Assembly: GCF_013266695.1 (NCBI RefSeq)
Contig: NZ_JABRXF010000003.1
Span: 372,001 to 436,000, forward strand
Direction of reading: 5' to 3'
DNA from: Hongsoonwoonella zoysiae
GTDB lineage: Bacteria > Pseudomonadota > Alphaproteobacteria > Rhizobiales > Stappiaceae
DNA length: 64,000 nt
Under the pieces are notes generated by a model. It did no database searches, was not told where the DNA came from, and saw nothing but the letters and a program-made list of their open reading frames with translations. Of the stretch, positions 8,515 to 16,909 are shown piece after piece (positions within the stretch are counted from its first letter, which is position 1; every line of letters starts with the position of its first letter). The position numbers and the translations under genes are program-made.

Positions 8515-8787
8515 ATGGCGAACACGTCTTTGGATAAATTTCTCGGCGGCTCTCCGGGGCGCGTCGTGCTCCGGCTCATATTCCTGTCCTTCGTCGTCGG
8601 CGTCATCATGTCCGCGCTCAACCTTTACCCGCTCGACCTTCTGGAAGGCGTCGTCAATTTCGTGCGCGAGCTTTGGCGTGCGGGCTTCGAGGCGCTAGGC
8701 CGCGTCGGCGAATATTTCGTCCTCGGCGCCATGGTCGTCGTGCCGGTCTGGGTGGTGCTCAGGCTCCTCAGCATGGGTAAGAACTGA
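8515..8787 (+). CDS. Small membrane protein, DUF6460-like
   Basis: A 90-residue protein with two hydrophobic segments: about 18-37 (RVVLRLIFLSFVVGVIMSAL) and 66-85 (EYFVLGAMVVVPVWVVLRLL). An amphipathic linker with the family-like DLLEGVVNFVRELW lies between. I recall this as a short alphaproteobacterial family of unknown function (DUF6460). The ATG at 8515 is preferred over much longer upstream readings, which run antisense through the helicase. The ribosome binding site is weak. It is a single gene, divergent from the helicase and convergent with the deacetylase. No function is assigned. Confidence 0.75.
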   Translation: MANTSLDKFLGGSPGRVVLRLIFLSFVVGVIMSALNLYPLDLLEGVVNFVRELWRAGFEALGRVGEYFVLGAMVVVPVWVVLRLLSMGKN

Positions 8788-8797
8788 GGTTCCGCCC

Positions 8798-9709
8798 TCA
8801 CACATACTCCCCCGCAACCCTATGCAGCGTCGCGTGACGCCGCGCGAGCCGGTCGATGTCGGTGAGATACCCCCCGCCGATGACGCCCGTCAGCGGAAAG
8901 CCGGCATTGGCAACCGTGCGGATCACGAAGCGGTCGCGCGCCTCCAGCCCCTCGTCGGAAAGTGCAAGGCGCCCCAGCCTGTCTTCCTCATGCGGATCGA
9001 CACCAGCGTTGAAGAATACGATATCGGGCCGGAATGTTCTCAGGATTTCAGGCAAGTTTTCGCCAAGAACGGCGAGATACGCCGCGTCCCCGGTCAGGTC
9101 GGGAAGCGCGATATCGAGGCTCGAAGGCACTTTTCTCACCGGATAGTTCTTTTCCGCATGCATGGAGAATGTGAAGACGTCCCGATCACCGGCGAAGATT
9201 TCCGCCGTCCCGTCGCCCTGATGCACGTCGAGATCGATGACCAGCGCCCTTGAAATCAGCCCGCTCGCCTGCAGCACCCGGATCGCGACCGCTACGTCAT
9301 TGAAAACGCAGAACCCCGCCCCGTGGCTCTTTCGCGCGTGGTGGCTGCCGCCCGCCGTATTGCAGGCGATGCCGTGCTCCAGCGCCAGCATCGCCGTCAG
9401 AACCGTACCCGCAACCGCGCATCTGGCGCGCATTCCGACCGCTTCCGTCATCGGCAGGCCGATCTCGCGGGCAATCTTTGCCGGGACGTCGGCTGAAAAC
9501 ACCTGATCCACATAAGTGCGATCATGGGCAAGCGACACCCATTCGGCGGGAGCAGGCGCGGGGATAAAATATCCGTCCGGCGCGACGATACCGTCCTCGA
9601 CCAGAATTTCAGCGACTCGCCTGAATTTGTTCATCGGGAATCGATGCCCTAGCGGCAGCTCTGCCCGGAAGGCGGGGTGGTGTACGATCGGCAGCGGCAT
9701 GGCGGTCAC
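8798..9709 (-). CDS. Histone deacetylase family protein (arginase-deacetylase fold)
   Basis: A 303-residue zinc hydrolase of the HDAC/AcuC/acetylpolyamine amidohydrolase superfamily. Hallmarks are the His pair in GGSHHA (123-124), the zinc ligands of DLDVHQGDG (D161 and H163), the third ligand in NAGVDPH (D238), and the C-terminal GGGY with the catalytic tyrosine. Length fits the compact bacterial members. These hydrolyse acetyl-amide bonds on polyamines, lysines or small molecules, and the sequence alone does not show the substrate. Another in-frame ATG at 9700 is possible. It stands alone, converging on the DUF6460-like gene and diverging from the MATE exporter. Confidence 0.88.
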   Translation of the reverse strand: MTAMPLPIVHHPAFRAELPLGHRFPMNKFRRVAEILVEDGIVAPDGYFIPAPAPAEWVSLAHDRTYVDQVFSADVPAKIAREIGLPMTEAVGMRARCAVAGTVLTAMLALEHGIACNTAGGSHHARKSHGAGFCVFNDVAVAIRVLQASGLISRALVIDLDVHQGDGTAEIFAGDRDVFTFSMHAEKNYPVRKVPSSLDIALPDLTGDAAYLAVLGENLPEILRTFRPDIVFFNAGVDPHEEDRLGRLALSDEGLEARDRFVIRTVANAGFPLTGVIGGGYLTDIDRLARRHATLHRVAGEYV

Positions 9710-9921
9710 GATAGCCGCCTCGTCGCGGCACGGAAATCAAAATTGGTCATGACGCCTCACCGGAATTCTGAGTAACCTTCAAAACCCCTTCCGGGCACGA
9801 ATTTACCCCGCCTGGAATTTTCCTCGCGGCTCTTTTCGTCATCCGAAACCCGCCTGAAAGCGATTGACCGTTCGATTTTTGTTCTATACGCAAATGCGGT
9901 CATTCCGATCAGGTCCGTTTC

Positions 9922-11265
9922 ATGGATTCCGCCGTTTCCAGCCAAAGACCCTTTGACGTCACGAACCGCAGCGTTCTCATGATCGCGGTTCCAATGACGC
10001 TTGCCTATCTGTCGACGCCGATCCTCGGCCTTGTCGATACCGCCGTCATCGGGCAATTAGGTGACGCTGCGCTCATCGGCGGAATTGCGCTCGGCGGCGT
10101 CCTTTTCGACCTCGTCTTCACGACCTTCAATTTCCTGCGCTCCGGCACCACGGGCCTCACGGCGCAGGCCGTCGGTTCCGGTAACGCCTTGCAGGAGCAC
10201 GCGGTTTTCTTCCGTGCGAGCCTGCTTGCGATCGGCCTCGGGCTCGCGGTGGTGCTCCTGCGCGCGCCCATATTGGAAACCGGTCTTCTCGCCATGGGCG
10301 GAAGTGCCGCCGTTCAGGCCGCCACCCGCGATTATTTTCTGGTGCGCGCGCTTTCCGCGCCTTTTGCCCTCATGAATTACGCCATCCTCGGCTGGTTCAT
10401 CGGGCGCGGGCAAGCCGGAACGGGGCTCATTCTCCAGACGGTTTTGAACGGCCTCAACATCGCGCTTTCCGTGCTTTTCGTTATCGGCTTCGCGTGGGGC
10501 ATCACAGGTGTCGCGGCGGCAACAGTCGTCAGCGAGATTACCGCCTGCCTGATAGGTTCCACGCTTGTCGCCCGCTCCATGCGCGGCCGTCCGTTGCCCA
10601 CACTTGCGCAAGTCCTTGAAAAGGCTGAATTCCGGCGGATGATCGCGGTTAATCGCGACATCATGATCCGCTCGTTCACCCTGCTTTTCGCCTTCGCCTT
10701 CTTCACCTCCCGCTCGGCGGTGCAGGGAGACACGATCCTTGCCGCCAACGCGATCCTGCAGAAGTTTTTCCTGATCGGCGGCTATTTTCTGGACGGTTTC
10801 GCAACCGCCGCCGAACAGCTTTGCGGGCGCGCCATTGGAGCAAGATACCGCCCGGCGTTCGACCAGGCGGTCAGGCTCACGCTTGTCTGGGGCTTTGTCC
10901 TGGCGGGACTCGCAGCCGCTGTTTTCTGGGGCGCGGGCGATGCCATCGTCGCCTTCATAACAACCGCTGAGGATGTCCGCACCACTGCCGGCCAGTACCT
11001 GTTCTGGGCGGCGCTTACGCCCGTCTTCGGCGTGCTTGCCTTCCAGATGGACGGCATTTTCATCGGCGCGACCTGGTCGCGCGACATGCGCAACATGATG
11101 CTCATCTCGCTCGCTCTCTACCTTGCAAGCTACTTTGTCCTGTTTCCGCTTCTCGGCAACCATGGCCTTTGGCTGGCACTTGAGATTTTCCTAGGTATCC
11201 GCGGCCTTTCGCTCAGCTACATCTGCCGCATACGGGCCGCCGAAACATTTAGGGCCGCAGCGTAA
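9922..11265 (+). CDS. MATE-family efflux transporter (DinF-like)
   Basis: A 447-residue integral membrane protein with about 12 hydrophobic segments in two homologous halves, as in MATE exporters. The N-terminal half begins with the family-typical VPMTLAYLSTPILGLVDTA and includes FLRSGTTGLTAQA. The second half contains GYFLDGFATAAEQLCG. The DinF branch is suggested by length and by these motifs. Members exchange Na+ or H+ for cationic drugs or metabolites. ATG at 9922 fits the hydrophilic N-terminal tail. A TTGACC and a TATACG lie at 9868-9895 but with a short spacer, so the promoter is uncertain. A ~107-bp gap separates it from the oxidoreductase gene downstream. Confidence 0.9.
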   Translation: MDSAVSSQRPFDVTNRSVLMIAVPMTLAYLSTPILGLVDTAVIGQLGDAALIGGIALGGVLFDLVFTTFNFLRSGTTGLTAQAVGSGNALQEHAVFFRASLLAIGLGLAVVLLRAPILETGLLAMGGSAAVQAATRDYFLVRALSAPFALMNYAILGWFIGRGQAGTGLILQTVLNGLNIALSVLFVIGFAWGITGVAAATVVSEITACLIGSTLVARSMRGRPLPTLAQVLEKAEFRRMIAVNRDIMIRSFTLLFAFAFFTSRSAVQGDTILAANAILQKFFLIGGYFLDGFATAAEQLCGRAIGARYRPAFDQAVRLTLVWGFVLAGLAAAVFWGAGDAIVAFITTAEDVRTTAGQYLFWAALTPVFGVLAFQMDGIFIGATWSRDMRNMMLISLALYLASYFVLFPLLGNHGLWLALEIFLGIRGLSLSYICRIRAAETFRAAA

Positions 11266-11372
11266 TGTCGGAATTTTTGAGGCCCAACTTTACCTTTGCG
11301 GGCACTGTATTTTTCGATATTTGATGGTAGGCACAACCACCCCTCCCCCGCTCGGAAACTGGAAGAAGAACG

Positions 11373-12488
11373 ATGAAGAGCATCGGCGTCGGACTGATCG
11401 GCAGCGGCTTCATGGGCAAGTGCCACGCCATCGCCTGGAGCGGGGTGAAACCCGTCTTCGGCGACGTGCCCGCACCGCGCCTCGTACAACTGGCTGACGT
11501 GAACGCGGATCTCGCCCGGCAGAAAGCGGAGGAATTCGGCTTCTCATCGTCCACCGCCGACTGGCGCGACCTCCTTCGCAATGACGAGATCGACATCATC
11601 TCCATCACGTCGCCGAACGAGTTTCACGCCGAAATGGCGATTGCGGCAATGGAAGCAGGAAAGCACGTTTGGTGCGAAAAGCCGATGGCGCCGAGCGAGG
11701 CGGATGCTGAGCTCATGCTTGAAGCCGCCCGAAAATCCGGCCGCGTGGCGCTGCTTGGTTACAACTACATCCAGAATCCCGCGATCCGCTTCATTCGAAA
11801 GTTTCTGGAAGATGGGGCAATCGGCACCCCCTATCAGACCAGGATCGAAATGGACGAAGACTTCATGGCCGATCCCGATACGCCGTTTTTCTGGAAGCAC
11901 GCTCGCACATCCGGTTACGGGGCGCTGGACGATTTCGCCGTTCATCCGCTCTCGCTTATCCGCACCCTTTTCGGCGGCATTTCCGAGGTCTTTTGCGCGA
12001 TGGGCAAGCCATACGCCGACAGGCGGACCGGTGACGGCTCGCGGCGGGCGGTCGAGACATACGACTTCGCGACGATGCTGATGCGCCTTGAAAACGGCAT
12101 GCAGGGCACGATCGAGGTGAACCGTTCCGCTTGGGGGCGGAAAGGGCGGATATTCCTTCAGATTTTCGGCTCGAAAGGAATGATCGTCTACGATCAGGAG
12201 CGAATGAACGAGGTCGAGGTCTATCAGGCAACAGGGCCCGCGAACGAGCAGGGTTTCAAGAAGGTGCTGATGTCGCCGCACCATCCTCCTTATGAAAAAT
12301 TCGTGCCCGCCCCCGGTCACCAGCTCGGCTTCAACGACCTCAAGATCATCGAATGCAGGGAGCTTCTGAAGCTCGTCAATGGCGAGCCGGCAAACGCCAT
12401 AACCTTCGAGGATGGGCTCCAGATCGAGAAGACGATTCACGCCGCCGCACGCGCGTTCGAAGCCGGGCACTGGAAAAAGGTGGATTAG
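11373..12488 (+). CDS. Gfo/Idh/MocA-family NAD(P)-dependent oxidoreductase
   Basis: A 371-residue protein with an N-terminal Rossmann fold (GLIGSGFMG, residues 7-15), the family EKP motif (102-104, CEKPMA) contributing the catalytic lysine, and the active-site D-x3-H (D187, H191, DDFAVHPLS). The C-terminal half is the alpha/beta dimerisation domain. Family members oxidise or reduce sugars, inositols and related polyols. The substrate here cannot be read from sequence, and no sugar transporter is adjacent. The start follows GGAAGAAGA, a good ribosome binding site. The last four bases overlap the stop of the convergent GNAT gene. Confidence 0.9.
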   Translation: MKSIGVGLIGSGFMGKCHAIAWSGVKPVFGDVPAPRLVQLADVNADLARQKAEEFGFSSSTADWRDLLRNDEIDIISITSPNEFHAEMAIAAMEAGKHVWCEKPMAPSEADAELMLEAARKSGRVALLGYNYIQNPAIRFIRKFLEDGAIGTPYQTRIEMDEDFMADPDTPFFWKHARTSGYGALDDFAVHPLSLIRTLFGGISEVFCAMGKPYADRRTGDGSRRAVETYDFATMLMRLENGMQGTIEVNRSAWGRKGRIFLQIFGSKGMIVYDQERMNEVEVYQATGPANEQGFKKVLMSPHHPPYEKFVPAPGHQLGFNDLKIIECRELLKLVNGEPANAITFEDGLQIEKTIHAAARAFEAGHWKKVD

Positions 12489-13024
12489 GCCGGTTTGTCT
12501 TTCCGCCAGAAACGGCAGTTTTCGTGGCGATTTCGCGACGGCGCATAAACCAGCCGTTCTCCCGCCTCCTTCATGCCAAGCTTCTTCAGGAGATGATGCG
12601 AAACCGCATTTTCCGGCTGGGCGCCCGCCTCAACCGCATTCGCGCCCAACCTCGAAAATGCCGTATCGACGGACGCTGAGGCAGCTTCGAATGCATAGCC
12701 TTTTCCCTGCGCGTTTTCGGCAATCCAATATCCAAGTTCCAATACCCCCGCGTCACTCTCGCTCTGCTCAAGCCCGAGCCAACCGATAATACCGCCTTCC
12801 GCCCTGGCGGTGATAACCATGGGCCAGATGCGGACGTCCGCTGCGCTATCGAGCCTGCTTGAAATCAGGCTCCTCGCGATCTCAACCGTAGTCGGATAGG
12901 GCCAGGCGGCGACCCAGCGGCTGATGCCCGGTGTGATCAACCCCGCAAGCGCTTCGGCATCCTCAAGGCGGGCGAGACGCAAATGCAGGCGCTCGGTATC
13001 GATGGCGAATTCGGGAATATTCAT
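12485..13024 (-). CDS. GNAT-family N-acetyltransferase (RimJ/RimL-like)
   Basis: A 179-residue GNAT enzyme. The N-terminus (TERLHLRLARLEDAEALA) is typical of the RimJ/RimL-type subfamily (Acetyltransf_3). The acetyl-CoA pyrophosphate loop is AQGKGYAFEA in motif A, and motif B follows (NAVSHHLLKKLGM). The substrate is unknown: ribosomal protein N-termini, antibiotics or other amines are all seen in the family. It lies downstream of choV on the same strand, but a strong hairpin (13052-13077) separates the two, so it is probably not part of the choline unit. ATG at 13024 is the natural start. Confidence 0.87.
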   Translation of the reverse strand: MNIPEFAIDTERLHLRLARLEDAEALAGLITPGISRWVAAWPYPTTVEIARSLISSRLDSAADVRIWPMVITARAEGGIIGWLGLEQSESDAGVLELGYWIAENAQGKGYAFEAASASVDTAFSRLGANAVEAGAQPENAVSHHLLKKLGMKEAGERLVYAPSRNRHENCRFWRKDKPA

Positions 13025-13051
13025 TCTTATTTTTCAACGCTTGCCGCAAAT

Positions 13052-13077
13052 GCCGCGCTGAAACGCGTCAGCGCGGC
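13052..13077 (-). terminator. Hairpin downstream of choV (possible terminator)
   Basis: A perfect 10-bp stem (GCCGCGCTGA / TCAGCGCGGC) with a 6-base loop sits 38 bp after the choV stop and before the GNAT gene. No clean uridine run follows on either strand, so termination may be factor-assisted, or the hairpin may protect the 3' end. Confidence 0.45.
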
Positions 13078-13114
13078 AATAATGCTTTCACGCAGCGGCC
13101 CTCCGCTCAACCGA

Positions 13115-14152
13115 TCACCGCAGGCAGTCGAGAATTTCGCCGTCGCCGATAAGCCCCACTGGCGAACCGCCCTCTTCCACCACCACCGGCGCTTCGCTGC
13201 CGCGTTTCATGGCGATCACATCGCGCACCGGCGTCCTGGCCGCACAGCGCGGGGCAACCTCGGCATTGGGGATCGCAGCTCCATTGACCGGCTTCATGAT
13301 ATCGCGCGCGCGCAGCACGTTGAGCGGGTTCATGTGACCGACAAAATCCGCGACGTATTCCGTCGCAGGCCGCTGCACGATTTGCTGCGGCGTGCCAAGC
13401 TGGATAACGTGCCCGCCTTCCATGATGGCGATGCGCGAGCCGATTTTCGCGGCCTCGTCGAGATCGTGGCTGACGAAGATGATCGTCTTGTTGAGCTGGT
13501 CCTGAAGGGCGAGAAGCTCGTCCTGCAACCGGTCGCGGATCAGCGGATCGAGCGCGGAGAACGGCTCGTCCATCAAGAGGATCGGCGCATCGGTGGCGAA
13601 CGCGCGGGCGAGACCAACGCGCTGCTGCATGCCGCCCGAAAGCTCATGCACGTATTTGTCGCCCCATTCGGCAAGGCCCACAAGTTCAAGCTGGTGGCTG
13701 ACCTTTTCCGTGCGCTCGGCCTTACCCATGCCGGAAAGTTCCAGCCCGAAACCGACGTTCTCGCGAACCGTGCGCCAGGGCAGAAGCGCAAACTGCTGAA
13801 ATACCATGGCAATCCGCGACCGACGGAGACGCCGCAGACGCTCCGGGTCGCAGGTCGTGGGGTTCACCCATTCGCCGTTGTCGCGCACCTTGATCGAGCC
13901 GCGGATGATCTTGTTGAGCCCGTTGACACCACGCAGGAGCGTCGACTTGCCGGAGCCGGAAAGGCCCATCAGCACGATCACCTCTCCCTCGACGATATCG
14001 AAGCTTGCGCCCGCGACCCCGAGGATCTGCCCGGTTTCAGCCTGGATTTCCGCCCGCGTCTTGCCGGCATCGATCAGCGGCAACGCCTTTTGCGGTTTGT
14101 CGCCGAAGACTATGTCGACATCCTTGAACCTGACGATGGGATCGCCACTCAT
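13115..14152 (-). CDS. choV: Choline ABC transporter, ATP-binding protein ChoV
   Basis: A 345-residue ABC ATPase of the glycine betaine/proline/choline type. Walker A is GLSGSGKST (63-71), the signature LSGGMQQR and Walker B LLMDEPFSALD follow in order, and the Q-loop (FQQFALLPWRTV) is typical of ProV/ChoV. The N-terminal extension containing IDAGKTRAEI is characteristic of this subfamily. After the ATPase core comes a C-terminal stretch (residues ~290-345) resembling a short CBS-like regulatory region. The gene overlaps choW by four bases and completes choX-choW-choV. The neighbouring betIAB genes support choline as substrate. Confidence 0.93.
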   Translation of the reverse strand: MSGDPIVRFKDVDIVFGDKPQKALPLIDAGKTRAEIQAETGQILGVAGASFDIVEGEVIVLMGLSGSGKSTLLRGVNGLNKIIRGSIKVRDNGEWVNPTTCDPERLRRLRRSRIAMVFQQFALLPWRTVRENVGFGLELSGMGKAERTEKVSHQLELVGLAEWGDKYVHELSGGMQQRVGLARAFATDAPILLMDEPFSALDPLIRDRLQDELLALQDQLNKTIIFVSHDLDEAAKIGSRIAIMEGGHVIQLGTPQQIVQRPATEYVADFVGHMNPLNVLRARDIMKPVNGAAIPNAEVAPRCAARTPVRDVIAMKRGSEAPVVVEEGGSPVGLIGDGEILDCLR

Positions 14153-14994
14153 GATCCGCCTCCGTTTTCCTTGCGACGGAAGAAACGATCAAGCACGATG
14201 GCGACCAGCACGATCGATATACCGACCTCGAAGCCCTGGGCGATGTTCACGCTGTTAAGCGCGCGCAAGGTCGGGACGCCAAGCCCGTCGGCGCCGACGA
14301 GAGCTGCGATCACCACCATCGACAAAGACAGCATGATGGTTTGGGTGAGGCCCGCCATGATTTGCGGCAGGGCGTAGGGAAGTTCCACCTTCCACAGAAG
14401 CTGTGACTTCGTGGCGCCGAATGCCTCACCCGCTTCCAGCAGTTGCCTGGGCGTTGAGGACACGCCGAGCTGAGTGAGACGGATGGGGGCAGGGATAGCG
14501 AAGATGACCGTCGCGATCAGGCCCGGCACCATGCCAAGGCCAAAAAGAATGAGCGCGGGGATCAGATAAACGAAGGTCGGGATCGTCTGCATAAGGTCCA
14601 GAACCGGGCGCATGGCGGCAAAAAGCCTCGGCCGATGCGCGGCGGCGACACCAAGCGGCACGCCGACGATCATGCAAACCACGGTCGCCCCGATCACCAG
14701 CGCCAGCGTCTCCGTCGTCTCTTCCCAATAGCCCTGGTTGATGATGAGAAGCAGGCTTCCCGCCACGAAGGCGGTGAAGGCGATCGTGCGGTGAACGATA
14801 TAGCCGAGCGCACCGGCGACCACGACAACGACCAGGGGATGCGGTGTCTGCAGGATCCAGAGGATGGCGTCGATCATCGCCTCGAGTGCAACGGAAATAC
14901 CGTCGAACACCCAATAGGCGTTGTCCGTCAGCCAGTCGACGAAGGCCCGCGCCCACGGCCCGATGGGGATCTTGTGGTCAGTCAGCCATTCCAA
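14149..14994 (-). CDS. choW: Choline ABC transporter, permease ChoW
   Basis: A 281-residue ProW-like permease. It has an N-terminal amphipathic segment with PIGPWARAFVDWLTDNAYWVFD, then about six membrane helices. The permease EAA-like loop reads EAGEAFGATKSQLLWKVELP before LPQIMAGLTQ. It forms the channel of the importer with ChoV as motor and ChoX as periplasmic receptor. The stop overlaps the choV start (ATGA), so the two are translationally coupled. choX lies 75 bp upstream, separated by the hairpin at 15031-15056. Confidence 0.93.
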   Translation of the reverse strand: MEWLTDHKIPIGPWARAFVDWLTDNAYWVFDGISVALEAMIDAILWILQTPHPLVVVVVAGALGYIVHRTIAFTAFVAGSLLLIINQGYWEETTETLALVIGATVVCMIVGVPLGVAAAHRPRLFAAMRPVLDLMQTIPTFVYLIPALILFGLGMVPGLIATVIFAIPAPIRLTQLGVSSTPRQLLEAGEAFGATKSQLLWKVELPYALPQIMAGLTQTIMLSLSMVVIAALVGADGLGVPTLRALNSVNIAQGFEVGISIVLVAIVLDRFFRRKENGGGS

Positions 14995-15030
14995 GGGAAT
15001 GCCTCATGGATTGTTCATGGGTCAGGAAGC

Positions 15031-15056
15031 GAAACGCCGGGAAACCCCGGCGTTTC
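15031..15056 (-). promoter_or_regulatory. Intercistronic hairpin between choX and choW
   Basis: A perfect 11-bp stem (GAAACGCCGGG / CCCGGCGTTTC) with a 4-base loop lies in the 75-bp gap. It lacks a uridine run. Such hairpins after a binding-protein gene commonly protect its mRNA 3' end and reduce read-through, giving more receptor than permease. That role is inferred. Confidence 0.65.
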
Positions 15057-15069
15057 AACTGGCGGACTG

Positions 15070-16017
15070 TCAGAGGCCGAGAGCCTGCTTGACGGCGGGA
15101 ATCGCTTCGCCGCCGTCGAAGGTCTTCACGCCTGCGAGCCAGCCCTCGAATGTTGCCGGTTGTTCCTTGAGCCATGCGGCGGCGGCTTTCTGCGGATCTT
15201 CGCCGTCGTTCAGAATCGCGCCCATGATCTCGTTTTCCATCGAGAGCGTGAACTTGAGGTTTTCCAGAAACTTGCCGACGTTCGGGCACTCTTTGGTGTA
15301 GCCCGCGCGAACGTTGGTATAAACGGTAGCTCCGCCGTAGTTCGGGCCGAAGACATCATCGCCACCGTCGAGATAGGCCATCTCGAAGCTGGCGTTCATG
15401 GGATGGGGCTCCCAACCGAGAAAGACGATATCCTCCTTGCGCTTCGTCGCACGCGCAACCTGCGCCAGCATGCCCTGTTCGGAACTTTCGACAACCTCAA
15501 AGTCCTTCAGGCCGAAGGTATTCTGGTCGATCATGTCGATGATCAGGCGATTGCCGTCGTTGCCCGGTTCGATACCGTAGATCTTGCCGTCGAGATCGTC
15601 CTGAAACTTGGCGATATCGGCAAAGGACTTGATCCCCTTGTCGTAAGTGTATTTGGGAACGGCCAGAGTGTATTTCGCGCCTTCGAGGTTTTCGCGCACC
15701 GTTTCCACCGAGCCGTCCTCGCGGTAGGCCTTGATGTCGCCTTCCATCGTCGGCATCCAGTTGCCGAGGAAAACGTCGATGTCCTTGTTCTTGAGCGAAG
15801 CATAGGTGACCGGCACGGAAAGGATCTTCACGTCCGTCTCATAGCCGAGAGCCTTGAGAACCACAGTCGTCGCGGCGGTGGTGGCGGTAATGTCGGTCCA
15901 GCCGACATCCGAGAAGCGAACCGTCTTGCACGATTCCGGTTCGGCGGCGAAGGCCGGACCCGACGCAAGCCCGAGCGCCAGAACGGCAGCACCGAATCCA
16001 AATTTGACAGTCTTCAT
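15070..16017 (-). CDS. choX: Choline ABC transporter, substrate-binding protein ChoX
   Basis: A 315-residue periplasmic receptor of the OpuAC/ChoX type. A signal peptide ends after residue 24 (SGPAFA|AEPE). The mature N-terminus SCKTVRFSDVGWTDITATTA is typical of ChoX, where the aromatic and acidic residues form the choline box. The strong ribosome binding site AGGAGGAGC lies eight bases before the ATG. It is the first gene of the minus-strand choXWV unit and diverges from betI, with ~308 bp between. The BetI box lies in that gap, so BetI may regulate both directions, although the box is nearer betI. Confidence 0.93.
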   Translation of the reverse strand: MKTVKFGFGAAVLALGLASGPAFAAEPESCKTVRFSDVGWTDITATTAATTVVLKALGYETDVKILSVPVTYASLKNKDIDVFLGNWMPTMEGDIKAYREDGSVETVRENLEGAKYTLAVPKYTYDKGIKSFADIAKFQDDLDGKIYGIEPGNDGNRLIIDMIDQNTFGLKDFEVVESSEQGMLAQVARATKRKEDIVFLGWEPHPMNASFEMAYLDGGDDVFGPNYGGATVYTNVRAGYTKECPNVGKFLENLKFTLSMENEIMGAILNDGEDPQKAAAAWLKEQPATFEGWLAGVKTFDGGEAIPAVKQALGL

Positions 16018-16253
16018 AAAAGCTCCTCCTGAATTTCGGATATATTTTCGGGTGAGGGATCACCGTCGGCCAATTGTTCCCCGGCGCGTAGAAGGTCGCG
16101 CCCTTGTTCTTCTGATTTCGTATTCCTGCCGGTTCGCCCGCTTCGCTCGCGCAACCTCCGATGAAGGGCGCAACCCCCGGCGATGCGATCCATGGTCAAT
16201 AAAATCACTTTTCTTCTGCTTTGGCAAATCTTCGCCGAAATTCGCTTTTTTTA

Positions 16254-16273
16254 TTGATTGAACAGCCAATCAA
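16254..16273. promoter_or_regulatory. BetI operator box
   Basis: The palindrome TTGATTG-AACAGC-CAATCAA has perfect 7-bp arms with a 6-bp centre. It matches the BetI recognition pattern I know from proteobacteria (TTGATTGAACG..CAATCAA type). It overlaps a plausible -35 (TTGATT), with TATGTC 17 bp further on, 52 bp before the betI start. Binding would repress betIAB until choline is present, and possibly choXWV too. Confidence 0.75.
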
Positions 16274-16325
16274 AATTATGTCTGGGTTCTATTGGGTTTT
16301 TGGAGCGGAGCCTGGACCGGAGCGG

Positions 16326-16904
16326 ATGCCAAGGATCGGAATGGAGAGCGAACGGCGCCGCGCGCTGATCGACGCGACCGTGGAAACCATTCACGAGCGC
16401 GGCTTCTCCGACGCGACGATTTCGGAAATCGCCAAGCGCGCCGGCGTGTCAGGTGGGCTGGCGCACCATTACTTCGGCTCGAAGGCGGGACTGCTGAACG
16501 CGACGATGCGCGCGCTTCTGACGGACCTTTCGCGGGAGATGCGGGCGCGCATGGCGAACGCGAAGACCGCGCGCGAGAGAATCAGCGCCAGCATTGGCGC
16601 GAGTTTCGCCGCGAACCAGTTCCAGCCGGCGCTGATTTCCGCATGGCTCGCCTTCTACCTGCAGGCGCGGGTGGAGCAGGAAACGCGGCGGCTCTTGCGC
16701 ATATATCACAAAAGGCTCGTGTCGAACCTCGCGCACGACTTCGCAAATCTCCTGCCGCGCGAGGAAGCCCGGCGCGCGGCGGAAGGAACGGCGGCGCTGA
16801 TCGACGGGCTCTGGCTGCAGCACGTCTTCGCAGATGGCCCGCCGCAGCCACGCTCGGCGATCCGCATGGTCGAAGACTACGTCGAAAGACAACTCGGGAC
16901 CTGA
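16326..16904 (+). CDS. betI: Transcriptional repressor BetI
   Basis: A 192-residue TetR-family protein. The start [20 protein letters not shown] matches the conserved BetI N-terminus, so ATG at 16326 is preferred to an upstream in-frame start at 16221 that would add a hydrophobic, unlike tail. The HTH spans about residues 25-47 ([21 protein letters not shown]). The C-terminal ligand domain has [20 protein letters not shown], typical of BetI. It represses choline oxidation genes and is released by choline. It is first in betI-betA-betB, with only five bases between its stop and the betA start, and has its own box upstream. Confidence 0.92.
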   Translation: MPRIGMESERRRALIDATVETIHERGFSDATISEIAKRAGVSGGLAHHYFGSKAGLLNATMRALLTDLSREMRARMANAKTARERISASIGASFAANQFQPALISAWLAFYLQARVEQETRRLLRIYHKRLVSNLAHDFANLLPREEARRAAEGTAALIDGLWLQHVFADGPPQPRSAIRMVEDYVERQLGT

Positions 16905-16909
16905 ACGAA

